From positions 1-6,139 of the forward strand of contig DLXG01000150.1 of assembly GCA_003448875.1 (NCBI GenBank): a stretch of DNA of 6,139 bases. Direction: 5' to 3'. A program made the translations under genes and the position numbers. This document shows positions 1 to 5,710 of the stretch, piece after piece; positions within the stretch are counted from its first letter, which is position 1; every line of letters begins with the position of its first letter. Origin of the DNA: Anaerolineaceae bacterium (GTDB lineage: Bacteria > Chloroflexota > Anaerolineae > Anaerolineales > Anaerolineaceae). The notes beneath the pieces are model-generated. The model saw only the letters and a program-made list of their open reading frames with translations, searched no databases and was not told the DNA's origin.

Positions 1-752
1 GGCAGCAACTGCCGCCACCGCAGCGAACGGGGATAACGGCGCAGCATACGCCATTTCCAGTAACCGTAGCGCCAGTACTGGCGGGCAAGCGAAGCCAGAG
101 TCGGGCGGGCATAATATACACTCTTGATAGCCGGATCAAAGTAAACGCTCCCGCCGCTCTGGCGGATGCGGGTATTCAGTTCGTAATCCTCGTTGGTCAA
201 CAGCGTTTCATCGTACCCGCCAATCTTCTCAATCAAAGAACGCCGAAAAGCGCCAAAAGGCACCGTATCTACCTGCCCGGGCTGGCGACTGTAACGATAG
301 CGGGCATCTCCCACCCCCAGCGGGTTGGCAGCCGCAGCAGCAATCGAACGCCCTATCCAGTCAGGGCGGCCGGGTTCGATGATCCACAAACCGCCCACAT
401 TATCCCCCAAACCCTTGATCAGATTTTCAATACTTCGCTCGATATAATCCTCAGCAGGGACGCAATGGGCATCCAGGCGCAGGATAATTTCGCCAGTAGA
501 TGCCGTTATGGCGCGGTTTAGCGCCGCCGGGATAATCCGCTGCGGATTATCCACCACCCGCACCTTCAGGTCAGGGTGTGATTGCTGAAAGGCTGCGATA
601 CGCTGACGGGTGTTATCCTCCGAACCACCATCCGCAATAATAACTTCCAGCAAATGGCGAGGATATGTCTGGTGGTAAATCGCATCCAACAACAAGGAAA
701 TGGTATTTTCCTCGTTATAACAGGGAACGATAACCGAAACCGATTGAACCAT
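1..752 (-). CDS. ExoA-like family 2 glycosyltransferase, C-terminus cut by window edge
   Basis: This frame is open from ATG 752 to the left edge: 250 complete codons, no stop. It starts with the GT-A nucleotide-sugar fold, VSVIVPCYNEENT (residues 4-16), then ADGGSEDNT (40-48), which resembles succinoglycan protein ExoA. LRLDAH (91-96) gives the metal/sugar-binding D94-A-H96 in DxD position. VDTVPFGAFRR (161-171) is the acceptor-side segment, TNEDYELN (186-193) holds the probable catalytic E188-D189, and QYWRYGYWK (225-233) resembles the family's C-terminal motif. ExoA-type enzymes run roughly 320-340 residues from memory, so about 80 residues, usually membrane helices, lie outside. Expected role: transfer of a sugar from a nucleotide sugar to a lipid-linked or polysaccharide acceptor at the inner membrane; donor and acceptor cannot be read. 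ATG 752 has only a weak AGGG upstream. The frame stays open to TTG 794, whose codon overlaps the ridA stop, so translation may be coupled to ridA. Family call firm; exact substrate unknown. Confidence 0.88.
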   Translation of the reverse strand, partial: MVQSVSVIVPCYNEENTISLLLDAIYHQTYPRHLLEVIIADGGSEDNTRQRIAAFQQSHPDLKVRVVDNPQRIIPAALNRAITASTGEIILRLDAHCVPAEDYIERSIENLIKGLGDNVGGLWIIEPGRPDWIGRSIAAAAANPLGVGDARYRYSRQPGQVDTVPFGAFRRSLIEKIGGYDETLLTNEDYELNTRIRQSGGSVYFDPAIKSVYYARPTLASLARQYWRYGYWKWRMLRRYPRSLRWRQLL

Positions 753-790
753 CTGCTGGTTTTCAGCCCTGGAATATACAATTCCTTCGA

Positions 791-1207
791 TCAACAGCAG
801 GAATCATCCTCCGCCAGTAAAGCAATCATTTCAATTTCTACAGCCGCACCTTTCGGCAGAGCCGCAACCTGAACCGTCGAGCGCGCCGGCGGTTCGCTGG
901 AAAAGACTTCACCATAAATGGCATTTACTTTGGCAAAATCATTCATATCTCGCAGAAAAATTGTGGTCTTGACAACGCGCTCGAAACTTGTCCCGGCTGC
1001 CTCCAGCAGGGCGCGCAGATTTTTCATCACCTGCCGGGTTTCGGCTTCCACCCCGCCAGCCACAATTTCGCCCGTTTGCGGGTCAATGCCAATTTGACCC
1101 GCCGTAAATAAAAAGTGCCCCCCTTTTACCGCTGCCGAGTAAGGGCCAATCGGTTTTGGCGCCTGATCGGTGATCACAACCTCTTTACGACAACATTGCT
1201 TGCTCAT
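791..1207 (-). CDS. ridA: RidA/YjgF/UK114-family 2-iminobutanoate/2-iminopropanoate deaminase
   Basis: A complete 138-residue protein of the RidA family, small homotrimeric cytosolic enzymes that hydrolyse reactive enamine/imine intermediates (such as 2-aminoacrylate) released by PLP-dependent enzymes. Family motifs are present: APKPIGPYS (16-24, Tyr23 matching E. coli Tyr17), FTAGQIG (34-40), and PPARSTVQVAALPKG (106-120), where Arg109 matches the carboxylate-binding Arg105 of E. coli. VEIEMIA (123-129) supplies Glu124, matching Glu120. All residues expected of a catalytically competent RidA are therefore there. The start at 1207 is well supported by GGGAGG six bases upstream. Compared with E. 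coli RidA (128 residues from memory), both ends are about six residues longer, and each extension carries a cysteine pair: Cys5-Cys6 and Cys137-Cys138, the last two residues. The gene has its own candidate promoter and follows a probable terminator, so it is likely expressed separately from cydAB and together with the glycosyltransferase downstream. Confidence 0.95.
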   Translation of the reverse strand: MSKQCCRKEVVITDQAPKPIGPYSAAVKGGHFLFTAGQIGIDPQTGEIVAGGVEAETRQVMKNLRALLEAAGTSFERVVKTTIFLRDMNDFAKVNAIYGEVFSSEPPARSTVQVAALPKGAAVEIEMIALLAEDDSCC

Positions 1208-1213
1208 GGCCTG

Positions 1214-1219
1214 CCTCCC
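1214..1219 (-). promoter_or_regulatory. Shine-Dalgarno sequence of ridA
   Basis: GGGAGG on the minus strand, six bases before ATG 1207. It fixes the ridA start and so shows that the N-terminal Cys5-Cys6 pair is genuinely translated. Confidence 0.8.
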
Positions 1220-1239
1220 GTGAGGATTCTGGTGCTGTG

Positions 1240-1268
1240 ATTTTAAGCCAAGTTTGAGATAAGGTAAA
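1240..1268 (-). promoter_or_regulatory. Candidate sigma-70-type promoter of ridA
   Basis: On the minus strand, TTTACC (1268-1263, 4 of 6 to TTGACA) and TAAAAT (1245-1240, 5 of 6 to TATAAT) are separated by exactly 17 bases. Transcription would start near 1233, leaving a short leader containing the GGGAGG ribosome binding site. It lies just downstream of the cydB terminator hairpin, where a new promoter is expected. This is consensus matching by eye only. Confidence 0.5.
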
Positions 1269-1289
1269 GTGCATTTTGCATATGCTTAA

Positions 1290-1320
1290 ATAATTCGAAA
1301 CGGCAGGGTCTCCCTGCCGT
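1290..1320 (-). terminator. Probable intrinsic terminator after cydB
   Basis: A perfect inverted repeat: nine bases at 1300-1308 (ACGGCAGGG on the plus strand) pair with 1312-1320 (CCCTGCCGT) around a three-base loop. The stem is GC-rich. In the minus direction it is followed by TTTCGAATTATTT, a broken rather than continuous T-tract. It begins 24 bases beyond the cydB stop, in the right place to end a cydAB transcript. In the plus direction there is no gene to terminate. Confidence 0.6.
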
Positions 1321-1343
1321 CCTGTTTCCTGCAATGACTCACC

Positions 1344-2360
1344 TCAGTAATGCAAATCTTTAGGATTTGCCGAAACCCTTTTGCGAAACACCCAGTAACT
1401 CCAACCCTGATAGAGCAAAACCAGCGGGACGAAAATTAACGCCACAATCGTCATGGTTTGGAGCGTATTTGGCCCGGATGCGCTGTTGTAGATGGTAAGG
1501 CTGAAATTGGGGCTGAGGCTCGAAACTAGCACACGTGGATATAGCACCAAAAAAATGGTCGCCGTAGAGAGGATAATTGCCAGCGTATTACTGGCAAATG
1601 CCCAGCCATCCCGACCCTGTCGAATAAACCAGCCAGCCGCCAGCAGAGCCAGAACCGCCCCAATCGGCACAGGCCCGGGGTTAACTCCCAACCTTTCCAA
1701 AATATCCGTAAATAAGTAGGTAGCAATGGTAGCTGCCACCAGCGCCACAGTAGTGCCCACCCAAATGCGGCTCGCCGACCGCCGTGCTTGGCTGGCAATC
1801 GGCTCATCTGTCTTCAACGAAAGGAAAAAAGCCCCTTGCAGTAAAAACCCAAACAAGGTTACCAGACCGCCGAGGATGGAATAGACATTGATCAAATCCC
1901 AGAAACCACCCACATAATACTTTTGAGCATCAATCGGTACACCGCGGATGAAGTTGGCAAAAGCCACCCCCCAAAGCAAAGAGGGGATAAAACTGCCCAC
2001 ACATGCAGCCCAGTCCCAAAATTTACGCCAGAGGGGATTTTCATCCTTAGAACGAAATTCTAAGGCTACACCGCGTACGATCAGGCCAATCAACATCAAG
2101 AACAGGGCCATGTAAAACCCGCTGAACAAGGTTGCATACCAGTTTGGAAAGGCAGCAAACATTGCCCCGCCTGCCGTGATCAGCCATACCTCATTACCAT
2201 CCCAGTGTGGGCCGATCGTATTGAGAATCATCCTGCGCTGGGTATCGTTTTTTCCCAGAAATGGCAGCAGCATCCCCACACCCAGATCAAATCCCTCCAG
2301 CACAAAATAACCCACAAACAAAACCGCAATTAAGATGAACCAAAGCGTGTTCAGATCCAT
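1344..2360 (-). CDS. cydB: Cytochrome bd-type quinol oxidase subunit II (CydB)
   Basis: A complete 338-residue polytopic membrane protein, subunit II of cytochrome bd oxidase, which packs against CydA and stabilises the haem core; the complex oxidises quinol and reduces O2 to water without pumping protons. Diagnostic motifs are EGFDLGVGML (22-31, with Asp25) and GPHWDGNEVWL (50-60, with Trp53-Asp54), matching the conserved GFD and WDGNEVW blocks of CydB. YPRVLVSS (274-281) and the C-terminal LLYQGWSYWVF (315-325) also fit. By eye there are eight or nine hydrophobic helices, roughly 5-28, 56-72, 78-98, 113-138, 155-181, 198-218, 230-246, 255-275 and 300-322. The protein is shorter than E. coli CydB (379 from memory), as is usual outside Proteobacteria. 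The start at 2360 is chosen because MDLNTLWF aligns with family N-termini and a strong ribosome binding site sits immediately upstream. The frame extends to an ATG at 2468, but that would add 36 charged residues inside cydA. Translation is probably coupled to cydA. Confidence 0.97.
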   Translation of the reverse strand: MDLNTLWFILIAVLFVGYFVLEGFDLGVGMLLPFLGKNDTQRRMILNTIGPHWDGNEVWLITAGGAMFAAFPNWYATLFSGFYMALFLMLIGLIVRGVALEFRSKDENPLWRKFWDWAACVGSFIPSLLWGVAFANFIRGVPIDAQKYYVGGFWDLINVYSILGGLVTLFGFLLQGAFFLSLKTDEPIASQARRSASRIWVGTTVALVAATIATYLFTDILERLGVNPGPVPIGAVLALLAAGWFIRQGRDGWAFASNTLAIILSTATIFLVLYPRVLVSSLSPNFSLTIYNSASGPNTLQTMTIVALIFVPLVLLYQGWSYWVFRKRVSANPKDLHY

Positions 2361-2365
2361 CTCCT

Positions 2366-2373
2366 CCTCCTTA
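2366..2373 (-). promoter_or_regulatory. Shine-Dalgarno sequence of cydB overlapping the cydA stop codon
   Basis: TAAGGAGG on the minus strand: TAA (2373-2371) is the cydA stop, and GGAGG ends five bases before the cydB ATG at 2360. A second GGAGG follows in the same purine run. The arrangement decides the cydB start and implies translational coupling between the two oxidase subunits. Confidence 0.85.
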
Positions 2374-3756
2374 TTCCCAATAGGTCTGCTCTTCGATCGT
2401 GCGCGGTTTGGGCAATTCCGCTTCGGCGCCTGCAACCGCATATTTACGCAGCAGGTAGACATCAGCAACCATCAGCAAGCCATACACAATCGTGAAGCCT
2501 AACAGGGTTGTGATGACCATTCCCGTTGTCAGGTTGGGGGAGACTGCATCGGCTGTACGCAATTTTCCATAAACCACCCATGGCTGCCGACCCATTTCGG
2601 TCAGAAGCCAGCCAAAAATGTTGGCAAGATAGGGTAGCGCCATCGCTGGTAAAAACAAACCCAGCCAGCGCGTCTCAGCACTCAATTGATTGCGCAGTAC
2701 CCGATACAAAGCATAAGCCGCAAAAGCCAGCATCAAAAAACCGCTCCCCACCATAATCCGAAACGACCAGTAACTGACTCCAATTGGCGGAATGTAATTT
2801 CCCGGCCCGTATTTTTCCTCATACTCTTTTTGCAGGTCGAGCATTCCCTTAACTTCACCATCCAGCCGGTTATAGGCCAGCAGACTAAGCACCCGCGGAA
2901 TGCGCAGCGAAACCTGTTCGCTCATCGTCTGCTGATCCACCACGGAAAAAACCGAGAAAGAAGCAGGATCTTCAGTGTTCAACAGGGCTTCCGCAGCGGC
3001 AATTTTCATCGGCTGTAAGCGTACCATCTGTTGAGCCTGATTGTGACCGATCAAAATCACCATCAGGATGGACAAACTGCCAAACACCGTTGCCAGTTGA
3101 AACGAGGGTTTGAAAACATCCTCCTGTTTTCGGCGCAGCAGATGATAAGTGCTGATGCCCATCACAAAAAACGCGGCGGTTGTGAAACCGGAAAAAACAG
3201 TGTGCGGAAACTGCCCCCAAACATACGGATTGGTCAACAGTGCCGAGAACTGCTGCATTACCAGCCGTCCGCCTTCTTCCGCGTAACCGACGGGTGATTG
3301 CATGAATGAGTTGGCTACCAGAATCCAGAAGGCAGAAAGGTTGGAAGCAATTGCCACCAGCCAGATTGCTGCCGCGTGCAATGGTTTTGAGAGGCGATCC
3401 CAACCGAAAATCCACACTCCCAAAAAGGTCGATTCAATGAAGAATGCCAGCAGAGCCTCTATTGCCAGTGGCGCGCCGAAGATATCCCCCACATAGCGGG
3501 AATATTCTGACCAGTTCATACCAAATTGAAATTCCGGCACAATGCCGGTAACCACCCCCATGGCAAAGTTGATGACAAACAATTTCCCCCAAAATTTGGT
3601 CATCCGCTTGTAGCGCTCGCTGCCGGTACGCACGTAAATGGTTTCCATGATGGCAACCAGAACCGAAAGTCCCAGTGTGAGCGGAACAAAAAAGAAATGG
3701 TACACCGAGGTTACGGCAAACTGCCATTGAGAAAGAATAGTCACGGAAGAGTTCAT
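2371..3756 (-). CDS. cydA: Cytochrome bd-type quinol oxidase subunit I (CydA), short Q-loop
   Basis: A complete 461-residue haem-bearing subunit of cytochrome bd oxidase. It carries the quinol site and haems b558, b595 and d (or a second b-type haem in cyanide-insensitive variants). Nine hydrophobic helices can be placed by eye near 14-38, 56-74, 95-117, 126-149, 183-205, 217-237, 328-351, 364-386 and 411-435. Conserved residues, with E. coli equivalents from memory: His20 (His19), Glu100 (Glu99), Glu108 (Glu107), His185 (His186, b558 ligand), Lys251 and Glu256 in the quinol loop (Lys252, Glu257), Arg333 and Met335 in SFRIMVG (Arg391, Met393, b558 ligand), and Glu387 before MGRQPW (Glu445). 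All are intact. The Q-loop between helices 6 and 7 spans only about 90 residues, lacking the C-terminal insertion of long-loop enzymes. ATG 3756 has AGAGG nine bases upstream, and the N-terminus aligns with the family (LSQWQFAVTSVYHFFFVP). cydB follows 10 bases later. The upstream neighbour is a sensor kinase 191 bases away. Confidence 0.97.
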   Translation of the reverse strand: MNSSVTILSQWQFAVTSVYHFFFVPLTLGLSVLVAIMETIYVRTGSERYKRMTKFWGKLFVINFAMGVVTGIVPEFQFGMNWSEYSRYVGDIFGAPLAIEALLAFFIESTFLGVWIFGWDRLSKPLHAAAIWLVAIASNLSAFWILVANSFMQSPVGYAEEGGRLVMQQFSALLTNPYVWGQFPHTVFSGFTTAAFFVMGISTYHLLRRKQEDVFKPSFQLATVFGSLSILMVILIGHNQAQQMVRLQPMKIAAAEALLNTEDPASFSVFSVVDQQTMSEQVSLRIPRVLSLLAYNRLDGEVKGMLDLQKEYEEKYGPGNYIPPIGVSYWSFRIMVGSGFLMLAFAAYALYRVLRNQLSAETRWLGLFLPAMALPYLANIFGWLLTEMGRQPWVVYGKLRTADAVSPNLTTGMVITTLLGFTIVYGLLMVADVYLLRKYAVAGAEAELPKPRTIEEQTYWE

Positions 3757-3789
3757 TGCAACCTACCTCTCGATGTCAATATAAAGAAA

Positions 3790-3817
3790 ATTTCACAAAA
3801 AAAGTGCGGATTGTCCA
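3790..3817 (-). promoter_or_regulatory. Weak candidate promoter of cydAB
   Basis: On the minus strand, TGGACA (3817-3812, 5 of 6 to TTGACA) and TGAAAT (3795-3790, 4 of 6 to TATAAT) stand 16 bases apart. It overlaps the hairpin and T-run described at 3797-3820. No better -35/-10 pair was found between the kinase stop and cydA. A promoter is expected here if cydAB is transcribed apart from the two-component genes, but this match is poor. Confidence 0.25.
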
Positions 3818-3820
3818 CTT
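3797..3820 (-). terminator. Weak hairpin with seven-T run between kinase and cydA
   Basis: On the minus strand AAGTG (3820-3816) pairs with CACTT (3806-3802), extended by GA/TC with a two-base bulge around a three-base loop. A run of seven T (3803-3797) partly overlaps the end of the stem. The T-run is good but the stem is short and AT-rich, so termination would be inefficient. It could end the regulator-kinase transcript, let some read-through reach cydAB, or be chance. Confidence 0.35.
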
Positions 3821-3892
3821 ATTGGTTAGTTTAGAACTTCCGCTTTACGCCTGCTATGGTCAAATATCCTGAATCAATCCGTTCAAATGTCC

Positions 3893-3911
3893 CCCCGCCA
3901 ATCACCCCGCC
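3893..3911 (-). repeat. Short tandem direct repeat upstream of cydA
   Basis: GGCGGGG occurs twice on the minus strand (3911-3905 and 3899-3893), separated by TGATT, a 12-base period. It lies just after the kinase stop, 137 bases or more before the cydA start. OmpR/PhoB-family regulators often bind direct repeats about 11 bases apart, so it is a possible operator, but two copies of a G-rich heptamer are weak evidence. Confidence 0.3.
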
Positions 3912-3947
3912 TGCATCCTCTATCAACCTGCTCGAAATTACATCCGC

Positions 3948-5702
3948 TCAGGCTGCCGGTAATGAAAAGTAAAAAGTGCTGCCGCGGTTAACCTCACTTT
4001 CCGCCCATATCCGCCCGGCATGCGCTTCAATCGTGTGCCGGGCTATCGAAAGTCCCAACCCTGTGCCTCCGCCGGAACGGGACTGGTCGGCTTTGTAAAA
4101 ACGTTCAAAAATGCGCGAAAGAGCAGCCGGCTCAATCCCCACTCCGGTATCCTGCACCGAGAAAATGACCTGACCGGCTTCTTTCCAGGTTCGCGCTACA
4201 ATTTCCCCACCTGCCGGGGTAAACTTGATGGCATTATGCAACAGATTGACCAGAACCTGCTCAATGCGTTCGGCATCAGCCAGCACATTGGGAAGGTCTT
4301 CCGCCAGCTCTTGCCTCAGGTTCAAACCCGCTCGTTCCGCCTGTAATTGCATACGCTCCACCGCGCGGGTCACCAACTCATTGGGGGCTACCGGTTTGAG
4401 ATTGAAGGGCACTTTACCCGATTCAATTCGCGAAAGTTCCAGCAACTCCCGCACCAGCTGAGTCATATTATCAATTTCATTTTCCATTTTTTGCAGAAAC
4501 CGCCGCGCGGCGGGCGGATCTTCCAGAGCGCCTTCCTGCAAGGTTTCGGTTAATGCTTTTAGCGAGGCCAGTGGAGTGCGGAGTTCATGCGATACATTGC
4601 TGATAAAGTCCCGCCGCACCACTTCCAGACGCCGCACGCGGGTTAGATCCTGAAAGACCAGCAGCGTATTTTCAGGTAACAGCGGCTCAAGCGGCGTAGC
4701 GATGCCCTGAATGAACAGACGATCGGGCGTCGTTTCGATTGTGGCAATTTGCTGGCGTTTGGTTTTTACGCAAGTCTGCCAGAGTTCAACCAGCGCATGT
4801 TGACGCACCACCTCAACCAACGAATGCCCCAGAGCCCGGCTAGAATCGACGTTGAAGATACGTTCGGCAGCTGGATTGATCAACGTGACCAGACCCTGTC
4901 CGTCTACAATCAGGATGGCGTCGTTCATGTTTTGCAGAACAGCATCTAACTTGCTTCGTTCTTCACGGTAACCCTCAATTTGCTCGCTCAATCTTCTGGC
5001 TATGCGCACAAAAGCCTGACTGAGAATGCCAATCTCATCCTGCCGATATGTGGGTAATTCAATATTGAAATTGCCAATCCCCAACCGTGAAACCTCGCGG
5101 GTCAATTGACGCAGGGGTGTAATCGTCTGATTGGCAGCCAGAAAAGCCAGCAAAACGGTCAAGATGATTGCCAGCAGGGCACTCCCCAGAATGGTATTTC
5201 TCAATTCCAGTAAATCGGCCTCAATCTTTTCAATTGAACTGGCAAGCCGCACAATTCCAAGGGTCTGACCGTTTTCCTCCACCCGCAGGGCAAAGTAATA
5301 AAGCCGCTGACGGACTGTATCGCTGAACCGAATAGCAGTCCCCTCCCCCTCTGTCAGGGCTTGTTGAACTTCGGGGCGATTCAGATGATTTTCAACCTGC
5401 AGCGGGTCTCGGCCCGATTCCCCAATCACACGCCCATCCGGCAGAATGATGGTAACCCTCACCCGCGTGATACCGGCATAGTCATTCACTAAACCGTTCA
5501 GTTGCGCACTGACCTGTCCGTTTCGTAAGTGGTCGCGAATATCACGGGCAATTAAATCGGCTTCGGTTCGCAGTGTTGTGCGTAAATTCTCGTAGTAGGT
5601 GCGCTCCATAAAGCGGTAAGCATACAGACTCACCCCGCCAATCGAAATGATGATCAACAGGATGAAAGGGATCGCTAACCGCCATAACAGGGAGCGTTTC
5701 AT
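3948..5702 (-). CDS. PhoR-type sensor histidine kinase with extracytoplasmic domain, HAMP and PAS
   Basis: A complete 584-residue membrane sensor kinase. In order: N-terminal helix (about 9-29), extracytoplasmic region of about 138 residues (30-167), second helix (168-190), HAMP linker (about 190-243, with Pro196 and DEIG at 222-225), a PAS domain (about 250-350), HisKA dimerisation domain with the phospho-acceptor His372 in FISNVSHELRTPL, and a HATPase domain. The latter shows the N-box NLLHNAIKFTP (Asn490), G1 box DTGVGI (518-523), F-box FERFYKAD (532-539) and G2 box GGTGLGLSI (545-553). All catalytic boxes are intact, so it should autophosphorylate and pass phosphate to the regulator encoded 8 bases upstream. 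The extracytoplasmic stretch is consistent with a Cache-like or PhoR-type sensor, but I cannot name a ligand, nor does the PAS sequence show an obvious cofactor. Architecture matches PhoR/WalK relatives. No pst or phoU gene is visible, so a phosphate role is not supported. GAGGGG lies 11 bases before ATG 5702. Confidence 0.95.
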   Translation of the reverse strand: MKRSLLWRLAIPFILLIIISIGGVSLYAYRFMERTYYENLRTTLRTEADLIARDIRDHLRNGQVSAQLNGLVNDYAGITRVRVTIILPDGRVIGESGRDPLQVENHLNRPEVQQALTEGEGTAIRFSDTVRQRLYYFALRVEENGQTLGIVRLASSIEKIEADLLELRNTILGSALLAIILTVLLAFLAANQTITPLRQLTREVSRLGIGNFNIELPTYRQDEIGILSQAFVRIARRLSEQIEGYREERSKLDAVLQNMNDAILIVDGQGLVTLINPAAERIFNVDSSRALGHSLVEVVRQHALVELWQTCVKTKRQQIATIETTPDRLFIQGIATPLEPLLPENTLLVFQDLTRVRRLEVVRRDFISNVSHELRTPLASLKALTETLQEGALEDPPAARRFLQKMENEIDNMTQLVRELLELSRIESGKVPFNLKPVAPNELVTRAVERMQLQAERAGLNLRQELAEDLPNVLADAERIEQVLVNLLHNAIKFTPAGGEIVARTWKEAGQVIFSVQDTGVGIEPAALSRIFERFYKADQSRSGGGTGLGLSIARHTIEAHAGRIWAESEVNRGSTFYFSLPAA

Positions 5703-5710
5703 TGACCGGC

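Noticed and set aside
566..781. 71-residue minus-strand frame
   Set aside because: It is an alternative frame of the glycosyltransferase, whose real frame carries VIVPCYNEENT and other family motifs.
1278..1285. GCATATGC palindrome upstream of ridA
   Set aside because: An eight-base palindrome lying upstream of the candidate -35 in an AT-rich spacer is expected by chance and matches no operator I recognise.
2361..2468. Longer cydB beginning at ATG 2468, adding 36 residues
   Set aside because: The extension lies in the end of cydA, is basic and unlike any CydB N-terminus, and the strong ribosome binding site at 2366-2373 points to ATG 2360.
3526..3834. Plus-strand frame of 102 codons over the start of cydA, and other plus-strand frames across the window
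   Set aside because: They are antisense to strongly recognised genes, have no ribosome binding site or family motif that I can see, and look like shadows.
3858..3863. TTGACC on the minus strand as a -35 box for cydA
   Set aside because: No acceptable -10 hexamer lies 16-18 bases downstream.
3840..3947. FNR/ArcA-type box before cydA (several TTGA motifs)
   Set aside because: The TTGA copies are irregularly spaced (9 and 14 bases) and none forms TTGAT-N4-ATCAA.
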